A stretch of 64,000 nucleotides of DNA, taken from Flavonifractor sp. An10 (lineage in GTDB: Bacteria > Bacillota > Clostridia > Oscillospirales > Oscillospiraceae). The stretch's first letter is position 1. Each line of letters begins with the position of its first letter. Shown here piece by piece: positions 43,423 through 52,845 of this stretch. The notes below the pieces were generated by a model that worked only from the letters and a program-made list of their open reading frames with translations, did no database searches and was not told the origin of the DNA. The translations under genes and the position numbers were made by a program. The stretch is taken from NCBI RefSeq assembly GCF_002161215.1, contig NZ_NFMB01000003.1, forward strand, positions 310,001 through 374,000, given 5' to 3'.

Positions 43423-44901
43423 TCAGGGAAGCTCCGGTGCCGACTGCGGCGGACGGCGGAGCCGAGATACCTGTTCGAAGGAATAGGCGATGGCAATCAG
43501 GACGGGCTCGCTGAAGGGCCGGCCGATAATCTCCATGCCCACCGGTACGCCGATGGGGGCAGTTCCGCTGGGGGCAAACCCGGCGGGCACCACAACAGAG
43601 GGGAACCCAGTCACCGAGCAGAGCACGCCGTTGCGCTGCTGCTGGGATTCGCCTATTTTGCACACCAGTTGCTGCTGGTGAGGATACACGATGGCGTCCA
43701 GCCGCAACTCTGCCATGAGGCCCATCACCTGATCCCGCACTCTGTCCTGGAGCAGTCGCTTCCGGTTGTATTCCGGTGTGTCGACCTCCTTCTCCTCTGC
43801 CTCCAGCAAGTGCTGCCGGAGGGCCGGGTGATACTTGCCGCTGGCCACCACCTCCTCCAGAGAGTGGACGGGGGCGGAATCCCCCTGCTGGGCCAGGTAG
43901 TGGTTTAGATCGTGCTTGAAGTCGTCCAGGTGGACGCTGACATGCCCGGTCAGCCAGGCGGAGTCGATGGACTCCCGGATGGAGATCAGCTCTGCTCCTC
44001 CCTCTTCAAAATAGCGGAGGGCGGGCCGGACCACCCGGTTGACCGCCTCATTGGCGGGCTGGGTGCCGAAGAAGCTCTCCAGCACGCCGATGCGCTTCCC
44101 CCGCATCCCATCCGGGTCCAGGAAGGGGAGGTAGCTCTCCGGCTTACGGCCCACACACCAGGCGGTCCTGGGATCCGCATGGTCATAGCCCGCGATCACG
44201 TCCAGCGTCCGCACGGCGTCCTCCACCGTGCGGCAGATGGGGCCAGCGGTGTCCTGGGTCATGCTGTAGGGTACGATGCCATCCCGGCTGACCAGCCCCA
44301 GGGTGGGCCGGATGCCTACCAGGCTGTTGGCGGAGGAGGGGCTGCGGATGGAGTTGATGGTGTCGGTGCCGATGCCAATGAGGCCCATATTGGCGGCAAT
44401 GGCTGCCCCGGTGCCTCCAGAGGAACCGCCTGGCGTCCGGGTCAGGTCGTAGGGATTTCGGGTCTGCCCCAGGATGGAGCTGATTGTCTCCCCCCAGATG
44501 GCGAACTCATGCAGATTGGTCTTGGCCAGGATCAGGGCTCCGGCCTGGCGCAGGCGTTTGGTGAGGAAAGCATCCTCCCGGGGGACAAAGCCCTCTAGGG
44601 CGCGGGAGCCAGCTGTGGTAGGCATATCGCAGGTGCCCACGTTGTCCTTCAGCAGGACGGGGACGCCGTGCAGGGGGCCGGAGAGGGCCCCCGTCTCCCG
44701 GAGCACCCGATCCAGCCGATCCGCCTCCTCCAGCGCCCGTGGGTTGACGGCAATGATGGCGTTGAGGGCGGGCCCCTGTTGATCATAGGCCTCCATGCGC
44801 GCCAGATAGGCCTCTGTCAGTTCTCGGCAGGTCAGCTTTCCCTCCAGCATGGCCTGCTGAACCTGGCGGATGGTACATTCCATGATGGGAAATGTGGTCA
44901 T
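43423..44901 (-). CDS. Amidase-signature family hydrolase
   Basis: This 492-residue serine amidase has the Ser-cisSer-Lys triad: Lys in VPVLLKDNVG, cis-Ser in TPGGSSGGTGAAIA, and the nucleophile Ser in TINSIRSPSSAN. The strand before the nucleophile reads GTDTINSIR rather than the common GTDTGGSIR. The family cleaves linear amides, ureides or allophanate. In this operon it could release ammonia from a carbamoylated intermediate. The ATG at 44901 follows GGGAG by 9 bp; a TTG at 44910 is the alternative. It starts 5 bp after the carbamate kinase stop. Confidence 0.9.
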   Translation of the reverse strand: MTTFPIMECTIRQVQQAMLEGKLTCRELTEAYLARMEAYDQQGPALNAIIAVNPRALEEADRLDRVLRETGALSGPLHGVPVLLKDNVGTCDMPTTAGSRALEGFVPREDAFLTKRLRQAGALILAKTNLHEFAIWGETISSILGQTRNPYDLTRTPGGSSGGTGAAIAANMGLIGIGTDTINSIRSPSSANSLVGIRPTLGLVSRDGIVPYSMTQDTAGPICRTVEDAVRTLDVIAGYDHADPRTAWCVGRKPESYLPFLDPDGMRGKRIGVLESFFGTQPANEAVNRVVRPALRYFEEGGAELISIRESIDSAWLTGHVSVHLDDFKHDLNHYLAQQGDSAPVHSLEEVVASGKYHPALRQHLLEAEEKEVDTPEYNRKRLLQDRVRDQVMGLMAELRLDAIVYPHQQQLVCKIGESQQQRNGVLCSVTGFPSVVVPAGFAPSGTAPIGVPVGMEIIGRPFSEPVLIAIAYSFEQVSRLRRPPQSAPELP

Positions 44902-44906
44902 ATCAC

Positions 44907-45848
44907 TCAACTCCCAATTCTGGTTCCGGTCTTGCCCTGGATTCCGTCCTTGGCCTTTTCCAACAGAGTGATCAGGGCACTGCGTCCCTGGCCGGACTCG
45001 GCGAACTGGAGGGCGGCCTCCACCTTGGGCAGCATGGAGCCTGGGGCGAAGTGCCCCTCGGCGATATAGGTTCTGGCCTCATCCGGAGTCATGGAATCCA
45101 GCCACTTCTCCTGGGGGGTGCCGAAGTGGATGGCCACCTTCTCCACTGCCGTAAGGATGACCAGGAAGTCGGCCTCCAGCTCCTGGGCCAGGCGGCAGGA
45201 GGCGAAGTCCTTGTCAATGATAGCCTCCACACCCTCCAGGTTGCCCTCCTCTGTCCGAACCACCGGGATCCCACCGCCGCCGCAGGCGATCACAATCTGC
45301 CCCGCCTGCACCAGGTCACGGATGGCGGGCAGCTCCACAATGGAGGCGGGCTGGGGGGAGGGCACCACCCGGCGCAGGCCCCGGCCGGCGTCCTCCGCGT
45401 AGGTAAAGCCCCGCTCCGCGATGAGGCGGTCGGCCTCCTCCCGGCTCACATAGGTGCCGATGGGCTTGGTGGGGTTTTGGAACGCCGGGTCAGCCCGATC
45501 CACCACCACATGGGTGAGTACAGTGCTGACCTCCTTGGCAATCTCCCGCCGGGCCAGCTCGTCCCGGATGGCGATCTGCAGATCGTGGCCGATGTAGCCC
45601 TGGCTCATGGCGCAACAGATGGACAGGGGGCAGAGGGTGTACTTGTCCGGCTCCTGCTTATGAAGTGCGGTCATTGCCTTCTGGATCATGCCCACCTGGG
45701 GGCCGTTGCCGTGGGCGACGATGACCTCGTGGCCCTCGGCCGCTAGATCCACGATAGCCTTGGCGGTATTGCGCACCGCCTCCCGCTGTTCCTGATAGTT
45801 ATTCCCCAGGGCGTTGCCGCCCAGGGCGATGACAATTCGTTTTCCCAT
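44907..45848 (-). CDS. arcC: Carbamate kinase
   Basis: This 313-residue enzyme converts carbamoyl phosphate and ADP to ATP, CO2 and ammonia. It has the family motifs VIALGGNALG, EVIVAHGNGPQVG, VIACGGGGIPVV and VEAIIDKDFASCRLA, and normal length. There are no arginine deiminase or ornithine carbamoyltransferase genes nearby; its carbamoyl phosphate most likely comes from the AllFGH-type transferase in the same operon, as with AllK in allantoin-fermenting enterobacteria. Confidence 0.95.
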   Translation of the reverse strand: MGKRIVIALGGNALGNNYQEQREAVRNTAKAIVDLAAEGHEVIVAHGNGPQVGMIQKAMTALHKQEPDKYTLCPLSICCAMSQGYIGHDLQIAIRDELARREIAKEVSTVLTHVVVDRADPAFQNPTKPIGTYVSREEADRLIAERGFTYAEDAGRGLRRVVPSPQPASIVELPAIRDLVQAGQIVIACGGGGIPVVRTEEGNLEGVEAIIDKDFASCRLAQELEADFLVILTAVEKVAIHFGTPQEKWLDSMTPDEARTYIAEGHFAPGSMLPKVEAALQFAESGQGRSALITLLEKAKDGIQGKTGTRIGS

Positions 45849-45886
45849 TTTTGGCTCCTCCTGTCAAAATATCGGGCGATGAACGG

Positions 45887-45931
45887 CGGCGGCCCGCCGG
45901 CGGGGACGGGCTGTTCCCGGGCGGGCCGCCG
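45887..45931 (-). other. Intercistronic GC-rich hairpin
   Basis: A perfect 11-bp stem (45887-45897 with 45921-45931) with a 23-nt inner part lies between the deaminase-like gene and carbamate kinase. No T-run is present on the transcribed strand. It probably stabilises or separates messages rather than terminating. Confidence 0.5.
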
Positions 45932-45951
45932 ATGCACGCGGTTAGATGGAA

Positions 45952-47160
45952 TCAATCTCTCAGGGTGACGTCCACGCCGTCCTTGATGACGCAGACCGGA
46001 GGACGGTGGTGCCAGATGGCGTGGTAGACGTCCTCCTCGTCCAGGATCACCAGGTCGGCGTTGCCGCCCACCTCCAGCTTGTGGCCCTGCATGCCCAGCA
46101 CCCTGGCGGCGCTGGTGGTCACCATGTCGTAGAGCAACTCCATGTCGGCAAAGGTGGTCATCCAGAGCAGGTGGCTGGCCAGGAAGGCGATCTGCAGCAT
46201 GTTGCACTCACCGAAGGGGTAGTAGGCGTCGGCCACGTCGTCCTGGCCCAGGGCCACGGGGACGCCGGCGGCCAGCAGATCCCGGACGCGGGCGTGGAGG
46301 GGGCCGGTGTGGGGGTCGGACACCAGGCCGACGCCCGCCTGCTTCATGAGGGCCACCAGCTTGCGGAAATAGTTCTCGTTGTAGAGCTCCATGGCACGGC
46401 AGTGCTGGGCGGTCACCCGGCCCTGCCAGCCCATCTCAATGGACTTTTTACACAGCATCTCCAGGGTGCGCTCACCGGGGTCGCCCACGTCGTCCAGCAG
46501 CATGGAGATGTTCTTGTCGAACTCCTTGGCGATGGCGCACATCTTGTCCACATGGGACTGCTCCAGCTCCTCGGTGTACTCCATCCAGGGGATGCCGCCG
46601 ATCACGTCCACCCCCATCTCCGCCGCCTGGCGCACCAGCTCCTCGGTGCCGGGCTCACGGATCACGCCGTCCTGGGGGAAGGCAACCACCTGCAGCTCCA
46701 CCTTGCCCTTGAACTCCTCCCGGGCCTTCAGCAGGGCCTTCACACCCTCCAGCCGGGCCTTGGAGTCCACGTCGGCAAAGGCGCGGATGTGGGTGTTGCC
46801 ATGCTTCAGCGCCATCCGGCACACCTTGCGGACGTTCTCGATAATCCACTTCTCGTCGTAGCAGGCCTTGAAGTCGGCGGCCCGCTCGATGGCGGTCATG
46901 GCGCCGCCCATGCCGCCGGTGTGGTACTCGCCCAGGGCCTCCTGCCCGGCCATCTCCAGGGTGAACACCTTGTCCAGGTGCAGGTGGCCGTTGACAAAGG
47001 ACTCGGTCACCAGGCAGCCCTTGGCGTCGATGGTCTGGGCCGCGTCGGTGGAGAGGTTCTTTCCGATGTCGGCGATCTTACCCGCCCGGATGCCGATGTC
47101 CACGGTCTCCTTGCCGGAGGCGCGGGTCTTGGCATTGGTAATCAGAATGTCATAGGTCAT
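45952..47160 (-). CDS. Cytosine deaminase-like amidohydrolase (first copy)
   Basis: This 402-residue metal-dependent hydrolase belongs to the CodA/N-isopropylammelide hydrolase group. It has the metal site NGHLHLDK at about residue 58, conserved histidines in RVTAQHC and SDPHTG, and the catalytic Asp in ALGQDDVADAYYPFGECNM. It probably deaminates or opens a heterocycle. It is a clear paralogue of the next upstream gene, though the middle motifs differ (LDDVGDPGERTLE here, HVDETDDPFYRTLE there), which suggests different substrates. Start ATG 47160 follows AAGGA. Confidence 0.88.
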   Translation of the reverse strand: MTYDILITNAKTRASGKETVDIGIRAGKIADIGKNLSTDAAQTIDAKGCLVTESFVNGHLHLDKVFTLEMAGQEALGEYHTGGMGGAMTAIERAADFKACYDEKWIIENVRKVCRMALKHGNTHIRAFADVDSKARLEGVKALLKAREEFKGKVELQVVAFPQDGVIREPGTEELVRQAAEMGVDVIGGIPWMEYTEELEQSHVDKMCAIAKEFDKNISMLLDDVGDPGERTLEMLCKKSIEMGWQGRVTAQHCRAMELYNENYFRKLVALMKQAGVGLVSDPHTGPLHARVRDLLAAGVPVALGQDDVADAYYPFGECNMLQIAFLASHLLWMTTFADMELLYDMVTTSAARVLGMQGHKLEVGGNADLVILDEEDVYHAIWHHRPPVCVIKDGVDVTLRD

Positions 47161-47270
47161 ATGTGTTTTCCTTCTTTCTATTGTCATAAATAATTCATGT
47201 GAAATATGGAGATGGCAACAGTTTTTATGCCCAGGTTGGTAGTAGGTGTGCCGTTACAAGTCGCTTAGAT

Positions 47271-48509
47271 TTAGATAAAGAGCTTCGTTTCCCTCTCTGT
47301 CTGCGCAACCACCTTGCCCTTGCGTATCACATACAGCCGGTCGGAGTCCAGCCGAATCGCTTCTCGCACATCCGTGGCATCCAAGATTACGAGGTTAGCA
47401 TTTTTCCCGATTTCCAGGCCGTAATCTTCCAGTCCCAGGATCTTTGCAGCATCCACTGTGATCATATCGTAAAGTTTTTCGATCTCGTCTGGTGCGGTCA
47501 TCTGCGCGGCATGGCCGGTCAGGTTGGCAAGCTGGAGCGAATTGGCTGCTCCAAAGGGATAAAATGTATCGTTCAGATTGTCCTGTCCAAAGCAGACAGT
47601 CACTCCGGCTGCCAGAAGTTCCTTCACTCTGGTAATGCCGCGGCGGATGGGCTGTTTGTCGTTGCGGCCTTCCAGAACCAGGTTGGTAGGCGGATTCGTT
47701 ATAATCCTCATACCAGCCTTGGCAACCTTTTCAATCACATAGGAGGCATAGTGGTCATCATACGCCGCCAAGGCGCAGGTATGTCCGGCGGTGACCCGAC
47801 CGATGTAGCCGCGCTTCAGCGCTTCGTCTGCCACCATCTCCAGGGTGCGGTAAAAGGGATCATCCGTTTCATCGACATGCATATCCACGTCCGCATCATA
47901 TTTTTCCGCCAGGTCAAAGCAGAATTTGACGTGTTCCCTGGAATCATCCGGCGAATTTTCGTTAGCAGGCATTCCTCCGACAACGTCGGCGCCCCGTTTC
48001 ATGGCCTCTTCCATAAGTTCCTTAGCCATCGGGCATTTGATCAGACCAACCTGGGGGAAGGCTACGATTTGGATGTCACAGACGCCCTTATACTTTTCTT
48101 TTAACGCGGCAACGCCGTCATAGGTAACAATACCCGCCACATCATCCAAATCAATATGAGATCGGATGTTCAGGGTACCATTTACAATTGCACGATTGAC
48201 CACATCGCTGCCCCGCTTCACGATACGCTCAACGGAGTAGTTTTTCTTTGCAATTGCCTGGATGTCAATAGCATCCTGTAAAGTGACCACCTTTGCATCC
48301 GGCATCTCATCCAGCACGTTGTTTTTGTCCAGGTGAATATGAGGCTCAATGAAGCTCGAGGTGACCAAACGGCCTTCGGCATCAACCACGGTGTCCGCTT
48401 CACAGAGAACCCGCTTTCCGATTTCCTTGATTTTCCCATCATCCACCGCTACATCCATCAAATCACTCTGATTGCGTAGCTTGGCATTTTTGATCAGCAT
48501 TTGCATCAT
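47271..48509 (-). CDS. Cytosine deaminase-like amidohydrolase (second copy)
   Basis: This 412-residue paralogue of the downstream enzyme has the metal site EPHIHLDKNN, the DMHVDETDDPFYRTLEM motif close to true cytosine deaminases, RVTAGHTCALAAYDD, and CFGQDNLNDTFYPFGAANS. Retention of the HVDE-D motif makes a cytosine, isoguanine or creatinine-type deamination more plausible than for the other copy. AAGGGGGA precedes two adjacent ATGs (48509 and 48506). It lies 11 bp after a permease gene and may share its substrate. Confidence 0.9.
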   Translation of the reverse strand: MMQMLIKNAKLRNQSDLMDVAVDDGKIKEIGKRVLCEADTVVDAEGRLVTSSFIEPHIHLDKNNVLDEMPDAKVVTLQDAIDIQAIAKKNYSVERIVKRGSDVVNRAIVNGTLNIRSHIDLDDVAGIVTYDGVAALKEKYKGVCDIQIVAFPQVGLIKCPMAKELMEEAMKRGADVVGGMPANENSPDDSREHVKFCFDLAEKYDADVDMHVDETDDPFYRTLEMVADEALKRGYIGRVTAGHTCALAAYDDHYASYVIEKVAKAGMRIITNPPTNLVLEGRNDKQPIRRGITRVKELLAAGVTVCFGQDNLNDTFYPFGAANSLQLANLTGHAAQMTAPDEIEKLYDMITVDAAKILGLEDYGLEIGKNANLVILDATDVREAIRLDSDRLYVIRKGKVVAQTERETKLFI

Positions 48510-48520
48510 TGATTCCCCCT

Positions 48521-49867
48521 TCAGTCTTTTTCGCCCTGGCCCTGGTAGATGTAGTCGTTACCAGGGAGGATCAGATTCAGGACAATACCGACAAAAGCAG
48601 ATACAGCCAGTCCGCCAAATTCAAAGCTGCCGATAATCAGCGGATGGGCCTCGAAGCCCAAACCGAAAATCAAGATAATTGCCATCAGCAGCATATTCCG
48701 GGGATTCGACAGATTCACCTTTTCCTCCATGAGCGTGGAAACACCGGAAACGACAATAGTACCATAAAGGATGGTGGAAATACCTCCCAAAATCGAGGCG
48801 GGGATCGTGTTGATAAACGCATCAAACACGCCGAAGAAGGACAGCAGGATGGAAAAGATGCCGGCGATGAGTGTAGTTCTAGCATCATAGACTTTCGTCA
48901 TGGAGACAACGCCGGTATTCTCGGAATAGGTCGTGTTTGCAAAGCCGCCCAGCAGACCGGCAACAGAAGTTCCGACGCCGTCGCCGATCAGACTGCGGTG
49001 CAGACCGGGATCAACGATGAAGTTGCGCTTACAGGCTGCGCCCACAGCGGCGGTCACGCCTACGGTGTTGACCACACCGGCGAGGGAAACAATCATAAAT
49101 GTGATCACCGCATTTGCTGCCACGTTGAAGTCAAATTCCGCGCCGCCGGTCAGGAAGGAGAGCGGTGAAGATGACATGAACGGGGGAACTCGGAAAATTT
49201 CGACCTGTCCAAACGCAGAAAAGTCAATCCAGGTGAGCCCGAGAAAATCAGGATCGATCAGGGTGACAATGGCACCCACAGCGTAAGATACCGCAACTGC
49301 CAGCAGAACAGGAAGCAGCTTGATCATGCCCTTGCCGAAAAGATTTACCACAAACATTGTGATAATTGCAATTCCGGCGAGGACCCAGTTGGTGGAGCAA
49401 TCCGCCACGCCTGTATCTGCCAGCACCAGCGCCAGCAGCATGACACAGGGAGCGGTGACAACCGGCGGGAAAATGCGCATGATTCTTGCGGTGCCAAGCT
49501 GTTTGACAAAAAAGGCCACAACCAGGTAAATTAAACCTGCAAAGAAGGTACCCAGAGCAACATAGGGAAGAAGAGCACCTTCCCCATTCGCGATAGAAAG
49601 CGCGGCGCTGATAAACGCAAAGGATGACCCAAGGAATACCGGCATCTTTTTCTTCGTAATGAAGAAATACAGGACGGTACCCAATCCGCAGCTGAACAAT
49701 GTCACAGAAACACTGAAGCCAGTTAGCAGAGGAACCAAAACAGTTGCGCCGAACATGGCGAATACGTGCTGGCAGCCCAGGAGCAGCATTTTTGCCATTC
49801 CAAGCTGTTTGAATCCGTCGCGGATACCATCTTCCGGAATTTCAACATGCGTTGTTGACTTAACCAT
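48521..49867 (-). CDS. NCS2-family permease, uracil (UraA) type
   Basis: This 448-residue transporter has the UraA-like N-terminus MLLLGCQHVFAMFGATVLVPLLTG, the VFLGSSFAFISA segment, a TM10 region with FANTTYSENTGVVSMTKVYD and the late LGGISTILYG. It is less similar to the other two NCS2 proteins of the operon than they are to each other, suggesting a pyrimidine rather than a purine substrate. AGGAGG lies upstream of the ATG. The deaminase-like gene follows within 11 bp. Confidence 0.93.
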   Translation of the reverse strand: MVKSTTHVEIPEDGIRDGFKQLGMAKMLLLGCQHVFAMFGATVLVPLLTGFSVSVTLFSCGLGTVLYFFITKKKMPVFLGSSFAFISAALSIANGEGALLPYVALGTFFAGLIYLVVAFFVKQLGTARIMRIFPPVVTAPCVMLLALVLADTGVADCSTNWVLAGIAIITMFVVNLFGKGMIKLLPVLLAVAVSYAVGAIVTLIDPDFLGLTWIDFSAFGQVEIFRVPPFMSSSPLSFLTGGAEFDFNVAANAVITFMIVSLAGVVNTVGVTAAVGAACKRNFIVDPGLHRSLIGDGVGTSVAGLLGGFANTTYSENTGVVSMTKVYDARTTLIAGIFSILLSFFGVFDAFINTIPASILGGISTILYGTIVVSGVSTLMEEKVNLSNPRNMLLMAIILIFGLGFEAHPLIIGSFEFGGLAVSAFVGIVLNLILPGNDYIYQGQGEKD

Positions 49868-49923
49868 TTGGCCGACCTCCTAATATAAATTGGGGGAGTG
49901 CTTTGGTCTTTTGTCAAATTATT

Positions 49924-51330
49924 TCAGCACAGATCCGCCTTCAGCCCCTCAATGCGCGCGGAGGCCCGGGTCAGCAGCTCACGGCCCACCTGGGTGACGT
50001 ACTGGCGCTTCTCTTCCTCATTGACCTTGGTCAAATGGCCCTTATGCACCACCAGCTCACCGTTGACCACGACCTCCTCCACCATGCGGGCGTCACCACT
50101 TAGGACAATGCAGTCCACCGGGTCGTTGCAGCCGCCGGCATACTGGAGCTGGCTCCAGTTCATGAGGGTAAAGTCGGCGGCCATGCCGGGGGCCAGGTAG
50201 CCGATGTCGTCACGATTGAGCACCTTGGCCCCGCCGGCGGTAGCCAGATAGAGCACGTCCTCAGCGTTGGCGGAGTTGTCACCCCAACTCAGACGGTTGA
50301 GCAGGTAAGATACCCGGATCTCCTCCATCATGTTGGCCGAGTTGCTGCTGGCCGCACCGTCCACGCCGATGCCGAAGCGGGTGACGCCGGCCCGCAGGAA
50401 ATCGGGCACCCGGCAGGAGCCGGAGCTGAGATACATGTTGGAGATGGGGCAGGTGGAAATTCCGGTGTTGGTCTTGGCCATCAGCTCCACCTCCTCGTCG
50501 TTCAGGTGGATGCAGTGGGCATAGTAGAACCGGTCGCCCAGCATGTCGTGGCGGCGGAACCACTCCACCGGCCGGCATCCAAAGTGCTCGATGGTGTACT
50601 CTACCTCGTGCTGGCTCTCGGCCAGGTGGCCGTGAACCATGATGTCCAGCTTCTCCGCCAGATCCACCGTGGCCCGGACGATCTCCTCGGTCTCATACTG
50701 GGCGATGCTGGGGCCGATGCCCACCTGGCACATGGAGAATCGGGAGGGGTCGTGGTATTTCTTGACCAGACGCTCGGCGTCGGCCATGACGCCCTCGGTG
50801 GTGTCCACCACCTCGGGGGGAACAATGTCGCTGGTCACTGAGTGGTAGGCCCGCACCGGGTGGAAGCGGATACCCAGTTCCCGGGCGGCCTCAATCTCCG
50901 CGTCTACCAGGCCGGTGACCCCCACAGGGTGGGGATACCACAGGTCGTTGGAGGTAGTCACGCCGGTTTTCAGGCCGTCACCAAGACTGGCATAGATACC
51001 GGCCCGCGCCACATCGGTGTTGAGATCCTTGTAGATCTCGTACATGGTGGTAAGCCACGGCTCCAGCCGCAGGCCCTGGGTAGCCTTGATGTTGCGGATC
51101 AGTGTCTGCCAGGTGTGGTGGTGGGTATTGACAAAGCCGGGGAGGATCACGCGCCCGCTGGCATCCACCACCTCGTCAATCTCCACCGTGCCGGCCAAGC
51201 TCTTTTCCAGATCCGTGCCGACGGCCTTGATCTGATTCCCCTCGATGAGCAGGTCACCGTGGCGGTAACGGGTACGCGCCTCGTCCATGGTGATGATCCA
51301 ATCTGCGTTCTTATACAAAGTACGTTTCAT
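49924..51330 (-). CDS. 8-oxoguanine deaminase/TrzN-like amidohydrolase
   Basis: This 468-residue aminohydrolase has the zinc site PGFVNTHHHTWQTL (about 70-83), HGHLAESQHE, AHCIHLNDEE, the CPISNMYLSSGSCRVPDF motif of the 8-oxoguanine deaminase/hydroxyatrazine hydrolase group, and the catalytic Asp in GIGVDGAASSNSA. Likely chemistry is removal of an amino group from an oxidised purine or related heteroaromatic ring. In anaerobic purine degraders such enzymes feed the urate/xanthine pathway. It sits between two permease genes. Confidence 0.9.
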   Translation of the reverse strand: MKRTLYKNADWIITMDEARTRYRHGDLLIEGNQIKAVGTDLEKSLAGTVEIDEVVDASGRVILPGFVNTHHHTWQTLIRNIKATQGLRLEPWLTTMYEIYKDLNTDVARAGIYASLGDGLKTGVTTSNDLWYPHPVGVTGLVDAEIEAARELGIRFHPVRAYHSVTSDIVPPEVVDTTEGVMADAERLVKKYHDPSRFSMCQVGIGPSIAQYETEEIVRATVDLAEKLDIMVHGHLAESQHEVEYTIEHFGCRPVEWFRRHDMLGDRFYYAHCIHLNDEEVELMAKTNTGISTCPISNMYLSSGSCRVPDFLRAGVTRFGIGVDGAASSNSANMMEEIRVSYLLNRLSWGDNSANAEDVLYLATAGGAKVLNRDDIGYLAPGMAADFTLMNWSQLQYAGGCNDPVDCIVLSGDARMVEEVVVNGELVVHKGHLTKVNEEEKRQYVTQVGRELLTRASARIEGLKADLC

Positions 51331-51368
51331 ATCTGTGTTTTCCCTCCTATCCGCTGGCTGCGGCTGGC

Positions 51369-52706
51369 TTACTGATTGGCGGCCTCCGCCTTCTCCTCCT
51401 TGTCCTCCCGGAGGATCAGGCTGAGCACGACCGCGGTGATGGCCGTTCCGGGCACGCCGCTGAGGATGGTGGACACCCAGAAGGGGAAGGCGGCCAGGGC
51501 GTTGGCGGTCATGCTAAAGCCGATGCCCACGGCCAGGGAGGCGCCCACGATGGTGGTGGTGCGGGGGGTGAGCTTGCTGCTCATGATCACGGTCATGCCG
51601 GACACCAGGATGGTGCCGAAAGCAGTCAGGGCCACGCCGCCCAGCACGGGCTCAGGAATGGCGGAGAACACGGCGCACAGCTTGGGGCACAGGCCGCACA
51701 GGGCAACCACGACGCCGGCGATGGCGGTAATATAGCGGCTGGTGACGCCGGAGACGCCGCACAGGCCGATGTTGGCACTGCCGGAGATCACGGGCACATT
51801 GTTGAACAGGGTGGAGAGAATGCTGCCGATACCCTGAGCCAGGATGCCGCCACGGGTCTCCTTGCTGTTGGCCAGGCGGTTCTGGGCCAGCATGGCCGCC
51901 GTGGCCTGGTCGCCCATGAGCTCTACCAGCGCGAAGAAGCAGAGCACTGTGATGGTAACCGTGGGGCCAAGCTCAAATTCCAGGCCGAAGTGCAGGGGCT
52001 GGGGGGCGCGGAGCCAGGGCTCACTGGCGATGCCGGAGAGATCCAGTTTCCCAAAAGCGGCGGCCACACAGGACATGATCACAATGGCGATGAGGGGAGA
52101 CGCCTTGGAGAGGAAATTCTTCCGGCCGTAGTGGTTCAGCACCAGCATGATGATAATCGTGCCTGCGGCCAGGAGGAGATTGATGGGATCGCCGTAGTCG
52201 GCGGAGCCGTCCCCGCCGGCGCAGTAGCCGATGCCCACGCCGCAGAGGCTCAGGCCCAGGGCGGTGACCACGGAGCCGGTGATATAGGGCTTGAACAGGT
52301 TGGACAGCTGCTTATGGAACGCGGTCCACAGCACCACCGTCACGATGCTGCCCACCAGGCAGGCGCCTGTATAGACCCCCAAGCCGTATTGAGCGCCCAG
52401 GGCGATGCCGGGGGCCACGAACACGAAGCTGCACTCCAGGGGGATGGGCAGCCGGGCGCCCACCGGGCCGAAGCCGATGGTCTGGATAATGGTGGCAATA
52501 CCGGTGACCAGCAGACAGCCGGCCACCAGGATGGTGATCTCTGACGCGCTCAGGCCCACGCCGCTGCCGATGAGCAGGGGCACAGGCAGTACGTTGAATA
52601 CCAGAACGACAATCTGCTGGAGGCTGAGGGGGATGGACTCGCCGACGGGCGGGCACTCGTTCAGCGTGTATCCGGTTGGGATCTTTTTCACAGGGTTTTC
52701 CTCCAT
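51369..52706 (-). CDS. NCS2-family permease, xanthine/urate type
   Basis: This 445-residue transporter has about 13 membrane segments, with IPLSLQQIVVLVFNVLPVPL at the start and FGPVGARLPIPLECSFVFVAPG in TM3. FFALVELMGDQATAAM takes the place of the canonical NCS2 TM8 Glu signature, and NVPVISGSANIGLCGVSGVTSR is TM10. The TM3 and TM8 departures suggest an unusual substrate rather than plain xanthine. A weak AGAGAGA site precedes the ATG. It follows the cyclase gene after a 139-bp gap containing a hairpin. Confidence 0.9.
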   Translation of the reverse strand: MEENPVKKIPTGYTLNECPPVGESIPLSLQQIVVLVFNVLPVPLLIGSGVGLSASEITILVAGCLLVTGIATIIQTIGFGPVGARLPIPLECSFVFVAPGIALGAQYGLGVYTGACLVGSIVTVVLWTAFHKQLSNLFKPYITGSVVTALGLSLCGVGIGYCAGGDGSADYGDPINLLLAAGTIIIMLVLNHYGRKNFLSKASPLIAIVIMSCVAAAFGKLDLSGIASEPWLRAPQPLHFGLEFELGPTVTITVLCFFALVELMGDQATAAMLAQNRLANSKETRGGILAQGIGSILSTLFNNVPVISGSANIGLCGVSGVTSRYITAIAGVVVALCGLCPKLCAVFSAIPEPVLGGVALTAFGTILVSGMTVIMSSKLTPRTTTIVGASLAVGIGFSMTANALAAFPFWVSTILSGVPGTAITAVVLSLILREDKEEKAEAANQ

Positions 52707-52736
52707 TTCTCTCTAATTTCTGGCGTTTGCAATGCA

Positions 52737-52781
52737 GAAAGCCCAGGGAACAGCGTTATGAAACTGTCGCCCTGGGCTTTC
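52737..52781 (-). other. Intercistronic hairpin between cyclase and permease genes
   Basis: A perfect 12-bp stem (52737-52748 with 52770-52781) encloses 21 nt and has no T-run. It could stabilise the message of the upstream AllFGH/cyclase block and so separate two expression levels. Confidence 0.55.
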
Positions 52782-52845
52782 CTCATGCGGGGTTTGGGTA
52801 TGGTATTCTGGAGGTTCGGGTATTACAGTCTATCCGGATTCCGGC

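Noticed and set aside
52707-52845. Possible purine or xanthine riboswitch ahead of the permease
   Set aside because: The gap has only one simple hairpin; the conserved loop sequences of purine or NMT1-type aptamers are not present.
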